From positions 1-64,000 of the forward strand of contig NZ_NNCE01000002.1 of NCBI RefSeq assembly GCF_002245785.1: 64,000 bases of DNA, given 5' to 3'. The DNA comes from Mycoplasma testudineum (GTDB lineage Bacteria; Bacillota_I; Bacilli_A; Mycoplasmatales; Metamycoplasmataceae). The position numbers were made by a program, and so were the translations under genes. Under the pieces are notes generated by a model. It searched no databases. It was not told the DNA's origin and worked only from the letters and a program-made list of their open reading frames with translations. Below are positions 22,034-33,330 of this stretch, in pieces; position 1 is the first letter of the stretch; each line of letters starts with the position of its first letter.

Positions 22034-22239
22034 AAATTCCTTTCCGCTCTTGATGTTACAAGAACAATTTTTATATTTATAGTTTTAAATGTTAGAGACG
22101 ATCGAAAACAAAGTTATTTATTTTTAATATTTCAATGAATTTAAAAAAATTATAAATTTTATGATACTATGTTTAATTTTTACTAGTAACTATTATTAAT
22201 TTTTTTATTTTTCTTTAAGGAAACCAAAAAAATTAATAG

Positions 22240-22620
22240 TCTTAGCTTGTCACAATTGAACCAATCCTTAACCTTGAACTAGTTAACGATATGTTTAAAA
22301 ATTTCGTTAGCAAATATAAATTTTCTCTAAATGCATTTATGCATACCGGCCAAGGATTTCAATACAAACATGATGGTTTAAAGGAATTACTTAAAAGCAA
22401 ACATAAATCAAAGTATGTCAATAAAGGGAAATTGCATTGATAACCCGTAATGAAAAATTTCTTTATGATACTTAAAGTAAATGTGTGGGTTGCAGATTTT
22501 TAAAAAACAAATATTAGTGAATTTATTAATAAAATTATGCGATTTATTTATTAATGTAATAATGAAAGTAAAAAGAAAAAATGGACTGATTAAGTCCAGT
22601 TAAATACCTGCAACAGTATC
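22240..22620 (+). mobile_element. Dead IS3-family transposase fragment
   Basis: A plus-strand relic of the IS3 (OrfB) integrase core in several frames. HTGQGFQYKH matches the H-S/T-D-Q-G-x-Q-Y motif but has Gly for the catalytic Asp. KYVNKGKLH then matches S-R-K-G-N-C. After in-frame stops, MKNFFMILK matches M-E-N-F-F-G-x-L-K with Lys for the catalytic Glu. Further on, NNESKKKKWT and, one frame away, SPVKYL match the N-N-x-R-x-x-x-K-L-K-G-x-S-P-V-x-Y end. It lies between the two module copies and may mark the event that duplicated them. Confidence 0.8.
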
Positions 22621-22769
22621 AAATAAATTAATACTATTTTTGGGCCGTTTGCCGAAAATTGTGAGACCAAATTTGCAATTTCACAATAATAAAATTATTA
22701 AATGTGATAATTGTCATCACTATTAAGTCGTATTAAAACCGATATCATAAATTATAGAATTCTTTACTC

Positions 22770-23261
22770 TTAAAAGATGAATAATTTATTATAAACTTTT
22801 TCAAAAAACTTGAAATTTTTTCTATATTTAATATAAATTGGCGTGTCACGTTTAAAATTATAATATTTGGCCAAATCAAAAATCAATAATTGTCACATAT
22901 TAATTGTGTTTAAAAGAAGCATAATTAATGTGCCTATATCAAATCATCCAAGGTTTTCATTATTAATGATTTCTTTAAATTTAGGCCACATTAAGATAGA
23001 ACAACAAACTTGAATGAGTATAAAAACTATTATTCTAATTATGCTAATATTTTTTGACAAAGAAAAATTTGTTGCTGCATTTTGAATATAAAAACAAAAT
23101 TTGAAAATAGCAAACAAAACTGTAGCGATCAATATTATAACTCCGTGGATTCGAACTTTTTCGGTTACATGAATTAGAAAAACAATTCCAAACACAAAAG
23201 CAATTAAAAAACAAAGCGTGTTACAAATGCTTAAAAGATAAAAATATTTTCTTTTAAGCAC
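22770..23261 (-). CDS. Multi-TM protein, second gene of the two-gene module, copy 2
   Basis: A 163-residue membrane protein starting with GTG at the position aligned to the ATG of copy 1 (GTGCTTAAAAG against ATGCTTAAAAA). Four hydrophobic helices and a basic tail (DLAKYYNFKRDTPIYIKYRKN) follow the plan of copy 1, at low identity. The GTG overlaps the last base of the TAG that ends the displaced C-terminal frame of its partner, so coupling survives only if ribosomes reach that frame. One UGA Trp codon is present just after the NENLG segment. The family is unknown. Confidence 0.6.
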
Positions 23262-23377
23262 TATATTCTACGCAATTGGTATATAGCTTCATTAATTTTA
23301 TCTCTTGCTTCACGTAATTGAGGAATCATCCAGCTCATTCACATTCATGACTCTAATTTATTTCTAGCGTCAATCAT
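23261..23377 (-). pseudogene. Displaced C-terminal segment of module copy 2, first gene
   Basis: A 38-codon frame beginning ATGATTGACGC. It encodes IDARNKLESWMWMSWMIP followed by QLREARDKINEAIYQLR, clearly homologous to the end of the intact copy 1 protein (IDARSKLDSWMWLSWLVP). It is out of frame with the upstream body because of a one-base indel near a run of four A at about 23378-23381. It overlaps the truncated main frame by 25 nt. Confidence 0.7.
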
Positions 23378-24114
23378 TTTCCAAGTGTATCATATTTGTC
23401 TATATTCAAATGCGGAGAATATTTGCTAACCGATCCTAAAATAATAGATAATACTGCAAATTGTGATGATAATATCCCAAGCGGTATACTAAGTCAAGAA
23501 AAAAATGCTGTAAAAAGTGCAGCAATTGATGCAATACTAAGAATGCCTCCAATTATTCCCAAAAATAATAGGATAGTTTCCAAATTATCCTTAGATTCTC
23601 TTACTGCTCGTGAATAACTTTTATTTATTTCAATTTTATTTGCTGTAAGTGACAATATTAAATTTTTTGCATATTCAATATTTGGATTTTCATTTACATA
23701 TTTAAGCAATTTCTCTTTAATTTGTTTGAATGCATTTTCATTAACTAATTTTAAATTTAGCTGAATTTTAAGCTCGTTAATATCTAATTTCGTAAATTTA
23801 TCCATTAAATTTAAATATTGTTGCAAAAACAAAATTTTCTCATTAACTGTTGAACCAGTTGTATCAATTAACAATCTCTCGTTCTTATAATTGGATTCAG
23901 AATCTGAAGTTATTGTTTCAATATTTTTATCTATTAACGAGTTTTTTTGACTCGAAAAATAGTCAACAGTTTTTTGCCTTGCAATTTCAGCTTCAGGATT
24001 TTTAACACTATTTAATTTTGCTGAAACAACATTTAAAGGTGCAGATATCGAAAGTATTGTTGCAGCAAATATTGATAAAGCACTGCTAGCTAAAATTAAT
24101 TGTCTTTTAAACAT
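23353..24114 (-). CDS. Secreted/anchored NKSYS protein, module copy 2, frameshifted near its end
   Basis: A 253-residue product. The N-terminus MFKRQLILASSALSIFAA, IARQKTV segment, IEINKSYS motif and two hydrophobic helices closely parallel copy 1. The last real homology is SPHL; a frameshift then adds a foreign tail (DTLGKWLTLEIN) and stops early, while the true end continues in the next frame. It could be a pseudogene, a sequencing error, or a frameshift-regulated gene. The ribosome-binding site AAGGGA and the conserved 5' leader match copy 1. One UGA Trp codon lies in the hydrophobic part. Confidence 0.65.
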
Positions 24115-24314
24115 ATTATCCCTTCCGTTCTTAATGTTATAAGAACAATTTTTTATTTATATCGTTAATTTTAAATAGAATGTAAAAGGATTGAAAAAAC
24201 TTTTGAAAATTCAATTATATTTTTGAAATTTACAAATTTTGTGATAATAAACTTTTAACAACTGTTTTACCTTGTATATTAAAAATCCAAGATGAAATTG
24301 AATTCAAAATACTT

Positions 24315-24347
24315 AAAAAAGCCGCCTCGATTGCAAAGCGACTTTTA
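24315..24347 (-). terminator. Terminator of the MATE-leuS operon
   Basis: AAAAGTCGC pairs with GCGGCTTTT (one G-T pair) on the minus strand and is followed by a T-run, 24 nt past the leuS stop codon. Confidence 0.65.
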
Positions 24348-24370
24348 AAATATTTGCTTAAATTTTTAAA

Positions 24371-26305
24371 CTAATTTTTCATTAAAAAATTAATGGTTTT
24401 ATTTTCGACAAAAATAACTTTTATTATTGTCTTACCTGATAATAGATTTTTTATTTTAGTTTCATTTTTTGCTAAATTAATAATTTCATCTTGAGACAAT
24501 CCAGGTTTTACATTTATTAAAGATCTTAATTTATTATTTATTAAAATAGGATAATTAATTAGTTCTGTTTCTAAATTATCAGGATCATATGTTGGTCATG
24601 TTTGATGAGCTAAATCATTTTCTCCAAACATGCTTAGCAATTCTTCAGCTAAATGTGGAGCAAGTGTACTTAATATTATTGCAAAATCAATTAATATTTT
24701 TTTGCTTGGTAAAACTTCTAATTTGTAAAGCGAATTTATAAAAACCATCATTTTAGAAATTGCTATATTAAATTTCATAGATTCTAAATCCAAAGTTACT
24801 TCTTTTACAAATGTGTTGACGGTTTTCATAAATGAATTATCATTTGATTCTTCGTTAATAATTCTATTTTCAAATTTGTATTCAATAAATAAACGGTAAA
24901 CGCGATTTAATCATTTATGAACACCTTGAATAGCAGAAGTTTGTCAAGGTTTATCATCACTTAATGGTCCCATAAACATTTCGTAAACTCTTAATGTATC
25001 GGCTCCTAATTCATTAACAATATCGTCAGGATTTATTACATTACCAACTGATTTTGACATTTTAGTACCGTCACTACCAAGAATCATTCCTTGATTAACT
25101 AAACGCATAAAAGGTTCTTTAGTAGGAACTAAACCAATATCATATAAAACCATATGTCAAAATCTTGCATAAATTAAGTGAAGTACAGCATGCTCTTGAC
25201 CGCCAATATAAATATCTACTGGTAGTCATTTTTTAAATCTTTCTTTTGCTTCTTGGCTATCAATAGCTGTATATGTTCCATCTGGGTTTTTAAGTATGTA
25301 AGCTAAATAATATCAACATGAACCAGCTCATTGCGGCATAACATTAGTATCACGTCTATATTTTTTGCCATCTTTTTCAAAATAAATTCATTCTTTATTA
25401 TTAGCTAATGGACCTTCACCGGTTCCGCTTGGCTGGATATTTTCCATATGTGGTAATTCAACTAAATGATTAATGTAATACACTTTACAATTTTGTTTTA
25501 TTGGATCACAATCAGCATCAAAAACTATTGGAAATGGCTCTCCTCAATATCTTTGACGAGCAAAAATTCAATCTCTTAATTTGAAAGTCTTATTTCCGTT
25601 TTTATCAATTTCTCTACCAATTCAATTTCTTTGAAGAGATTTAATAGATTCTTCTCAATCTAGTAGATCTAATTGATCAACTAACCTGTCAGCATATTCT
25701 GTTATTTTTAAAACTCATTGTTTCATTATTTTTTTAGTTACCGGAAAATTACCTCTTTCACTAACAGGGTTGCCATTAGCATCTTCAATAATTTCTTCAT
25801 TAGCTAAAACTGTTCCAAGACCTTCACATCAGTTTACTTCAGTATCTCTTAATTCAGCTAAACCTTTTTCATGTAATTTTAAAAAAATAAATTGAGTTCA
25901 TCTGTAATATTCTGGATCACTTGTTTTTACTTCGCGATCTCAGTCATATGAAAGACCTAATGACTTAATTTGTTTTTTAAAATTTGCTATGTTTTCATCT
26001 GTAAATTTAGCAGGATGATTACCTGTTTTTAAAGCATATTGCTCAGCAGGAAGTCCAAAAGCATCTCAGCCCATTGGATGTAAAACATCATAACCTTGCA
26101 ATCGCTTCATTCTTGCGATAATATCTCCAGCTGTATAACCTTCAGGATGTCCAACATGTAATCCTGCTCCAGATGGATAAGGAAACATTTCTAGAACGTA
26201 GATTTTTTTATCACTTTTATCGGTTGCTTTAAATGGATATGTTCTATCTCAATGTTTTTGTCATTTTTTTTCAATATAAAAAAAATCGTATTCTTTTTTA
26301 ATCAT
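24371..26305 (-). CDS. leuS: Leucyl-tRNA synthetase lacking the CP1 editing domain
   Basis: A 644-residue class I synthetase against the usual 800-870. The Rossmann core has HVGH (HIGH motif, about 45-48) within [20 protein letters not shown] and KMSKS within [14 protein letters not shown] (about 410-420). The anticodon-binding and C-terminal regions are present. Where the CP1 domain of about 190 residues should be inserted, the sequence goes directly from NWIGRE through a 9-residue linker to KLRDWIFARQRYWGEPFP. Post-transfer editing of mischarged tRNA(Leu) is therefore absent. Loss of this domain has been described for Mycoplasma mobile LeuRS. It has an AAAGGAA ribosome-binding site and overlaps the MATE gene upstream by 8 nt. 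Confidence 0.95.
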
Positions 26306-27836
26306 TTGTTCCTTTCGTTGTTGCTGGTTTTAAATCAGTTACATTGGTTGCCCAATTAGCTTTATAATACACTAATTCATAAGGTAATATTTTTGGAATA
26401 TCACTTAAATAGAAAATTATTACTGAAATTCATAATGAATTCTGAAAAAATTTTGAAATAAATAATGCTGTAAAAATCAATCAAGAAAATTGAAAAATGT
26501 TAGTTGCTAATTCAATAATTGATAAACGTGAATTTCACCCACCTGATTGCACGGAATTTGAACTTGAAATAAATCACATTCATGTTGGAAGTAAAGCTGT
26601 TATTGGAATTAATGTAAGTTGCATTTCTCGTAGCATTTGAGTTTGTACTAAATTTGCGTTAATTAAAGCTTGTTCGGACGTAATTAAAACATTATTAACT
26701 GTGCTTCCTTCTAAATCGAGTTGAGCTTGATACTGCCCTCTAACAACAAAGGTCATATAAGGCAGAGTTAAAACTACTAATACTAAAAGTAGTGAAAAAA
26801 TAAATCCAATTAGAAAATTAAAACCTTTTAATTGAGTTGAATGTTTTTTGGCAGCACCTATATTATTTTGACCTAATTGTCAACCTACAAATATTGATGT
26901 AGTAGCGCTAATACTCGGAATTGCACTTAAGAAAATTCCTGAAATAGAACCAGTTATTCCAATTATTGCTGCTGCAGATAATTGGAATGTGCTATCGCCT
27001 ATAGTGCCTGCAGGATAACCAAAATTTCAAAGCATATTTCTTAAATTAACAGTTAGACCGCTTGCTGATATTAATATAGCACCAATAAATCGCCTAGACA
27101 TTAATTTTCAAACTACACTATTTATTATAATTAGTCTTATTGGATTAAAGACTAATTCTTTCTTTTTTCATGATACTAATGCAATATGCATTACCATTGC
27201 TGCAACACGAGCAATAACACTAGCTCAAGCAGCACCTTCAACACCTAGATTTAATGCAAAAATGAAGATTGAATTAAAAATGATATTTACTGAAAGAGTG
27301 ATTATTGATGCATACATCTGTAGTTTACCAAGTCCTACTTCTCTTAAAGCAGCTCCATATGTATATGAAAATGATAATAAAAGTCAAGAAACAGTAATAA
27401 TTCTGATATATTTTGCACCTAATTCAACAACTACAGTACTTTCGTTTGGAGAAAACAATCTTATTAATTGTTCAGGAATTGCTAAACCAGTTACAAAAAA
27501 TGAAATAGACAAAATACTTGCTGCTATAAATCTAAATTTTAAAGTATCTCTAGCCCTTTTATAATCTTGCTTACCATAAAACTGTGCCATAGCAGATGTA
27601 CCTATAAAACTGATACCTACAAAAATTGTTAAGAGTAAACCTGTTCAAATATTAGCAATACTTAAAGCAGCTACACCACCATTAATTGTTGTCACCATAA
27701 AGTTATCTATAAAATTATTTAAGGCAAACAAAATAGATGCAAATATTATCGGAAAAGCAACATTGAAATATTCCTTATATGTTTTTTTATCTTGAGGAAA
27801 ATGTGTAACAAAAAATTTTTTAAAAGTAATTGACAT
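26298..27836 (-). CDS. MATE-family efflux transporter 1
   Basis: A 512-residue integral membrane protein with about 12 helices. The conserved opening FPIIFASILFALNNFIDNFMV matches the MATE TM1 pattern, and there are repeated GxAxA and FYGKQDY segments after TM2. MATE proteins export drugs, dyes or metabolites in exchange for Na+ or H+. The ATG has no Shine-Dalgarno but has TATAAT 7 nt before it, so a leaderless transcript is likely. The last codons overlap the leuS start, making leuS the second gene of the transcript. It is paralogous to the MATE gene at 30.3-31.9 kb. Confidence 0.88.
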
Positions 27837-27843
27837 AAAGAAA

Positions 27844-27849
27844 ATTATA
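27844..27849 (-). promoter_or_regulatory. -10 box for the leaderless MATE-leuS transcript
   Basis: TATAAT on the minus strand, 7 nt before the MATE 1 ATG. Confidence 0.45.
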
Positions 27850-28026
27850 AATCAATTGGAATGTTTTATTTATAAAGAGTCTGGAATCATTTAGATGATT
27901 TATAAATGCAACTCATTATTTAGAGTAGCATTTCATTGTGATTTAAATATATTTTTTCAAACATATAAGTAATTTCATAACAACGCAGTTAATTAAATTA
28001 AATACCAAATTTTATAATTGGCAACT

Positions 28027-29901
28027 CTACGATAAATATTTTTGTATTAATCTTAAATAATATGTGTCATTTAGATTTATTACATTTTCATCGATTATTA
28101 TATTTCCATCCGATATAGGTTTTACAACTTTGCCGAATACATTATTTTTGAGATATTCATTTTCATTATTTCAATTTATTGCACTTATATTTAATGCTTT
28201 AATTCACAAGTACAATTCCTGTAATGTTATTAACTTTTTGATTTCAATTAATTCATTAACATATGATTTAAATGTCTGTAATTGTACATTAGCATCTAAT
28301 GATATTTTCCCTATTAGTTGTTTTAGGTTTCAAACATATTCAGGTAGATAATGTTTATATTCATTGGTGACTAATAAATCATTACTTTTAATATCATCTT
28401 CTGTTTTTCATTCTTTTAAAAAACCATTTTTTATTCGGAAAGATTTTTTTCCATTTTTTATATAGTTGAGTTCAGAACTATGTCAACTTCAAAAACTAAA
28501 TGCAATCATATTGTTTAAGTTTTCTTTATTTTCAGGTTCATAAAATATGTTTAATGCTGTTTTAAATTTTCTAAAGAAAAATAATACAGTTTTTAGATCA
28601 AAGCCAAGCAATTGTCAAAAATTTACAGAACTTTTATCAATTAACAATTCTTTTTGTTGAGATTGGTAATATTTTTTTGACAAATTAGTAAACTCAATGG
28701 ATTTTGTAAATTCCGATAGCAATATTTCTGTTTTCAATTTTCATTCAGATACATTAACGGCATCTATTACGCCTGTCCTAAAATTCCACTCTAGTAATTT
28801 TAAATATTCATTTAAGAAAACATACTTTCCAAATTTAAAATTATTAATATTTATATCTGGGACAATAGCATTGTTATTTTCTGAAATTTTTAATTCAATA
28901 CCTAATCTTTTCGCATTCATTAGATCAATGTAACTTCAGTCATGATTGTATTGTTTTTTATCCAGCTGTTTCAAAAAATTTATTGACTTTCTTTTAATAT
29001 AGTCATTCGGAATAATAGAATAAGTTTTCAATCGTTCAATAATTTTTCACGACTCTTCATTATGTAAATATATTTTTAATGGATTAGTTTCCATAATATA
29101 ATTATCAAATTCTTCTACAAATTTCTCGTTTAGGTTTATATCTTCATTTTTGAATATAAATGGATATAAGTCAGTCAACTTTCAATGTTCTAGTTGATTT
29201 TCTACTAATTCTGAATAATTCAAATAACTCGATATTGAATTTTTAATTTTAATCTTTATTTCTGAAATTAATTCATTCTTCAAACCTGACATTTCCACAA
29301 TTTGAAACATAAGTAAATATTGTTTTAAAATATGTATATTGAATAAATTTAGTTTTTTAAAATTATTAAAAAATTCATCTACTAAAGGTACTAAATTTTC
29401 TACTACTAGTTCATCTGTCAAATTCCTATTTTTTTTGATATCAAGAGAATAAATTAAATATAAGTTAATTAAAAAATAAAATGAATGTACATTGAATATT
29501 TTTTTAGATAAATGAAATGAATCACTATTTAATATTTTTTTTAAATCGATTATTAGATTTTCATTTTTTTCCAAATTTGAACTTAAATTTAATAATTGTT
29601 CGTATCAAAATTTTTCATTTAAATTCGAAACAATAAATTCATTAACAAAAACAGAGCTATCTGGTGTTTCAAAATTAGGTCCATAAATTTTATTAATTTC
29701 ACTTAAAAGATTTAATTCTTTTGATTCATCAATGGAAATATTTTCTTGAGAATCTAAGAATTCAAAATTTTCAACATCAACAATTTTGTTAAAGTCTTGA
29801 ATATATAATGCGTATGAAATTCCAACCCCCAAAACAGGACCAATTATTGATATTGATCCTAAAACTCCTCCTATAATTCATCATTTTGTTTTTTTCTTCA
29901 T
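28027..29901 (-). CDS. Large membrane-anchored hypothetical protein, 624 residues
   Basis: Read through several UGA codons. A basic start (MKKKTKWW) and one glycine-rich TM helix (about 8-33) place a domain of about 590 residues outside the cell. There is no lipobox Cys. The ectodomain is rich in Asn, Leu, Lys and Glu, mostly helical, with no repeats or catalytic motif recognised, and ends INLNDTYYLRLIQKYLS. AGGTGTG lies about 9-10 nt before the ATG. It sits between the two MATE genes on the same strand but is separated from both by over 180 nt. It may be a surface or gliding/adhesion protein, but nothing in the sequence proves this. Confidence 0.65.
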
Positions 29902-30328
29902 AATTACTACACACCTAAATAAAATTTAATTTTTATAACAATATAAATAATTAAAAAATGCTACGCATGGCTAACCATTTATTGCGATTACAATAACATT
30001 ACTTCTTGTTTTATATTTCTATCATTTTATTAAATTATCACTTATTCAAATTAATAGTTTAATTAAAAAAATTATGTATGGAAATTTTCCATAAATATAA
30101 AATGAGATTTATTGAATCTCTAATTTATTTTTAGTTTTTAATAATACTTTTTCATTTTGATTACAATTTTAGTTTTAGAAAAATTTACATACGTTTTATA
30201 TTTTTTTATTTACAAACGAGGTTAAATATTTTTTAATTTTTACATAAAAAATCCCTTGAACTAAAACTGAAAATTATTTATGAACTCTAATAATTTACTA
30301 ATGGATAATTATGATTAATAAAAAATAA
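29902..30328. other. Intergenic region with a 17-nt palindrome
   Basis: No gene is seen. A perfect palindrome, TATGGAAATTTTCCATA (30077-30093), lies about 175 nt upstream of the 624-residue protein gene and resembles the site before the MFS gene. A weak GAGATT/AATCTC hairpin is at about 30104-30120. Confidence 0.35.
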
Positions 30329-30352
30329 GTTTAGCTATAAGTAGAGCTAAAC
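30329..30352 (-). terminator. Terminator of MATE 2, containing its stop codon
   Basis: GTTTAGCT and AGCTAAAC form a perfect 8-bp stem. The TAG stop lies in the first arm, and a T-rich run follows on the minus strand. Confidence 0.65.
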
Positions 30353-31858
30353 GTTAGTAATATTAGAATTTCATTTAATTTTATAATAGAAAAATTCATA
30401 AGTAATGGAAATCATTACTTCTACCAAAATGAATAAACTGTAATTTTTTCATAATTCGTGCGATGGGAAAATTAGAACAATTAAAGGTATAGCTCCTAAA
30501 GCAATTAAATTTACAAGAGCATCAAGAGTACCTAATCATGCATTTTTATGACCTAAAGAAATAGAAGCAATTGATGAAAAAATTCACATTCAAATTGGTA
30601 GTGTAAAAACAAGCGGAATTAAGGTTAATTGTATATTTCTTAATATTACCGAAGTAATTTGTTTAGAATTTTCTAAAGCAATTTCATCAGTAATTAAAAT
30701 ATTTCCGATTGTCGAACCACTTTTTGCAAGTTCACCATTAGCTTCACCTTGAGCTAAAAAGGAAAAATAAGGCATCAATATTATTAGTAAAATTATTAAA
30801 GGAGTAAGACTAAGGCCAAATAGAAAATTAAAAAGTTTTAAACGATTAGCCTCAACTCTTGCTTTATCTTCATCATTTTTCCCTAAGTTTCAACCTACAA
30901 ATATACCAGCAGCTGATGATACTGAATCAAGTGTAGAAAGAAACACTGAATTAATTGCTCCGGTTATTCCTAAAATTGCTGAAGCCGAAAGTGCAAATTG
31001 AGCTGGTCCAATACTTCCGCTTGGATAATTGTAATTTCAAATTACATTTCTAAAAAATATCGCAAATAGTGCAAGAAATGCTGTAATACCACCTGGACTT
31101 CTTTTTAACATTAACTTTCAGATTTTTTTGTCAATTGCAAAAATCTTATGCGGTAAAAATCTTAATTTTTTATTTTTATAAAAATGTATTCCAAAAAATC
31201 CTATAAACCCAACTGCTTGAGAAATAAATGTTCCTATAGCAGCTCCTGATGCATCAAAATGTAACACAAATAGGAAAATAGCATTAGCAGTAACATTAAC
31301 AATTATTTGAACTATTGTAATAAATAGCTGCAATTTTCCTAACTTCGTTTCTCTTAATAATAATGCAAACGAAGTGGTTCAAGCCATCACTAATCATGCA
31401 GGCGCAATAATTCTAATATAAGCAACTGCTTGATTTAAAACAGTTTCTGTAGCAGAAGGCAATAATAAATAAATAAGTTGCTGAGGAATTGAAATGGCTA
31501 AAATTGCTAATAATAATGCAAAAGTACTCATTATCGTTAATCTAAATTTAATTAAATTTATAGAATTGTGATAATCTCGTTTTCCATAAAATTGACTAAA
31601 TGCAGTTGCAGCAATGTAAGAAGTACCATAAAAAGAAGCTGTCAAAATTGCAGTTCAAGTATTAGCAACACTTAAGGCAGTTACGCCTCCACTTATTTGA
31701 GCAACCATGAAATTGTCAATGAAATTGTTCATGCTAAAAAGGAATGCAGAAATAACAATTGGAAAAATTATTTTAATATATTTTTTATAATCTTTTCAGT
31801 GAGCTGGAAAATGACTTTTAGCAAATTTTCTATATAAAGAATTCATAATAGACTTCAT
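30347..31858 (-). CDS. MATE-family efflux transporter 2
   Basis: About 503 residues with 12 predicted helices, paralogous to MATE 1. The openings align residue for residue (KFAKSHFP against KFFVTHFP, then FSMNNFIDNFMVAQISGG), and FSQFYGKRDY matches AQFYGKQDY. Two starts are possible. 31858 has TATAAT 5 nt upstream (leaderless); 31846 aligns exactly with the start of MATE 1. The substrate is unknown. Only 24 nt separate it from the chromate transporter gene, so read-through from that operon is also possible. Confidence 0.87.
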
Positions 31859-31863
31859 TATAT

Positions 31864-31869
31864 ATTATA
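31864..31869 (-). promoter_or_regulatory. -10 box for MATE 2
   Basis: TATAAT on the minus strand, 5 nt before the ATG at 31858. A second overlapping copy (31857-31862) could serve the ATG at 31846. Confidence 0.4.
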
Positions 31870-31882
31870 AAAGTGACTTAAT

Positions 31883-32557
31883 TTAGGTTAATCAAGGTTG
31901 AAAAAATATTAATGCTAAAACAACATCTAATACTACAGTTGCGATAAAATTAACTTTAAATTTCAACTTTAAAAAAATATTTGATGCAAATACTAATACT
32001 AAAAAAGGAGCAATTATATAAAGTCTTCAACCTTTAAAAAAGCTTGCTTTATCTAAACTAGAAGGTGATGTATTGTAACTTATATATTGGTTTAAACCAG
32101 TATTAAAACCAACGTATGGGAAAATCATTCCAATTAATAATTGAATAATTAAAGCAACAACAATGGCGGCAATAATTGGCTTCATATATTTAATAACACT
32201 ACCAAGATAAACATTGTCTGTTACTTTATCAAAAAGCTTCATTCCAATTAACATAACTAGCATTGCAGGGAAAATAAATGCAAAGTATGTTAAAAACATA
32301 GCTAAATAACCTCACCACTGTCCATCAGCTACTAACAATCCGGTAAAAACGGCAACTTGTGTTGAAAAAACACCCGGGGTTAAATTACCAATTGCAAAAA
32401 CTTTGTCAATAGTTTCTTGAGTAATTGGACTGTTAAAGGTATTTGCTAAAAATTGCCACATTTGTTGAAAAATTGGCATAAAAACTTGACCCCCACCAAA
32501 AACAGATAATGAAACAAATATTGTATAAGGTATAGAAACTAATAAGGCAATAAACAT
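31883..32557 (-). CDS. Chromate transporter family protein, half 2
   Basis: A 224-residue membrane protein with one CHR domain. The opening FVSLSVFGGGQVFMPIFQQ matches the family F-x-x-G-x-x-x-F-G-G-G signature, and NLTPGVFSTQVAVFTG matches the P-G-P loop position (x-x-P-G-x). CHR proteins occur as one long two-domain protein or as two short ones; here the halves are separate and overlap by one base (TAATG). The family includes chromate exporters, but the mycoplasma substrate is unknown. It has about five hydrophobic helices and one UGA Trp codon within the middle. Confidence 0.8.
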
Positions 32558-33174
32558 TATTGAATTTCCTTATTCTTTTGTTTTTTAATTTTTATAAATT
32601 GATAAAGAAACACAATTAAAATAACTGCAATCATAACCAAGGCAGGAATGTTATATGGTGTAGGAACAAAAAGACAAAAAGCAAGCGTAAAAATAAATAA
32701 TCCAATTCAGACTGGTAAATTTAGTTCTTTATGACTAGCTTTTAAATATTGAATTGCAAAAAAAATTAGTGTGACTAATATAGCAGATAGAACACCAATA
32801 TTTATTGTAAAAATGTATTTTGAAGGCAAAAATTGAAATAATCAATACAGTAATACTGCTAATAAAACATGCGGTAAAATTCCAATTGTAACAACTATGA
32901 TTGCTCAGCCTTTTCCAATTCTTGTACTTAGTAAATAAGTGAGCATTTGAATTACTGCAGGTCCTGGTAACATATTTGTAACTACAACACCTCTATCAAA
33001 TTGCTCTTCAGTGATTCATTTATATTTTTCGACACTGTATCTTTTCATAATTGGCATTAAGGCATTTCCGCCTCCGAAACCAAGAAAAGTAACAATTTGT
33101 AAAAACAAAATAGTTTGCATTAAAATTTTTAATTGTAATTTAGGAAATAATTTTTTTCAAAATCCTTTTGTCAT
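32557..33174 (-). CDS. Chromate transporter family protein, half 1
   Basis: A 205-residue membrane protein. The signature VTFLGFGGGNALMPIMKRY and VVVTNMLPGPAVIQMLTYL, with the P-G-P triplet, are textbook CHR-domain motifs. A basic tail (KIKKQKNKEIQ) ends the protein. It is the first gene of the pair and is coupled to half 2 by a TAATG overlap. It diverges from deoB across 156 nt. Split pairs of this kind form heterodimers with opposite membrane topology (family knowledge). Confidence 0.85.
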
Positions 33175-33293
33175 TTAACAATTATATTCTACGAAATCAG
33201 ATTTATTTAAAAGCTCATCTGGATTTTAAAATTGCATTTTATGTAATATTTTAAAATCCATAATTCAACAATTATTTACAAGAAAATTAAACT

Positions 33294-33299
33294 TATAAT
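33294..33299 (+). promoter_or_regulatory. -10 box of deoB
   Basis: TATAAT 31 nt before the deoB ATG, leaving a short leader with the AGAGGA ribosome-binding site. Confidence 0.45.
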
Positions 33300-33330
33300 A
33301 AAATATATTGAACATAAGAAAAGAGGAATT

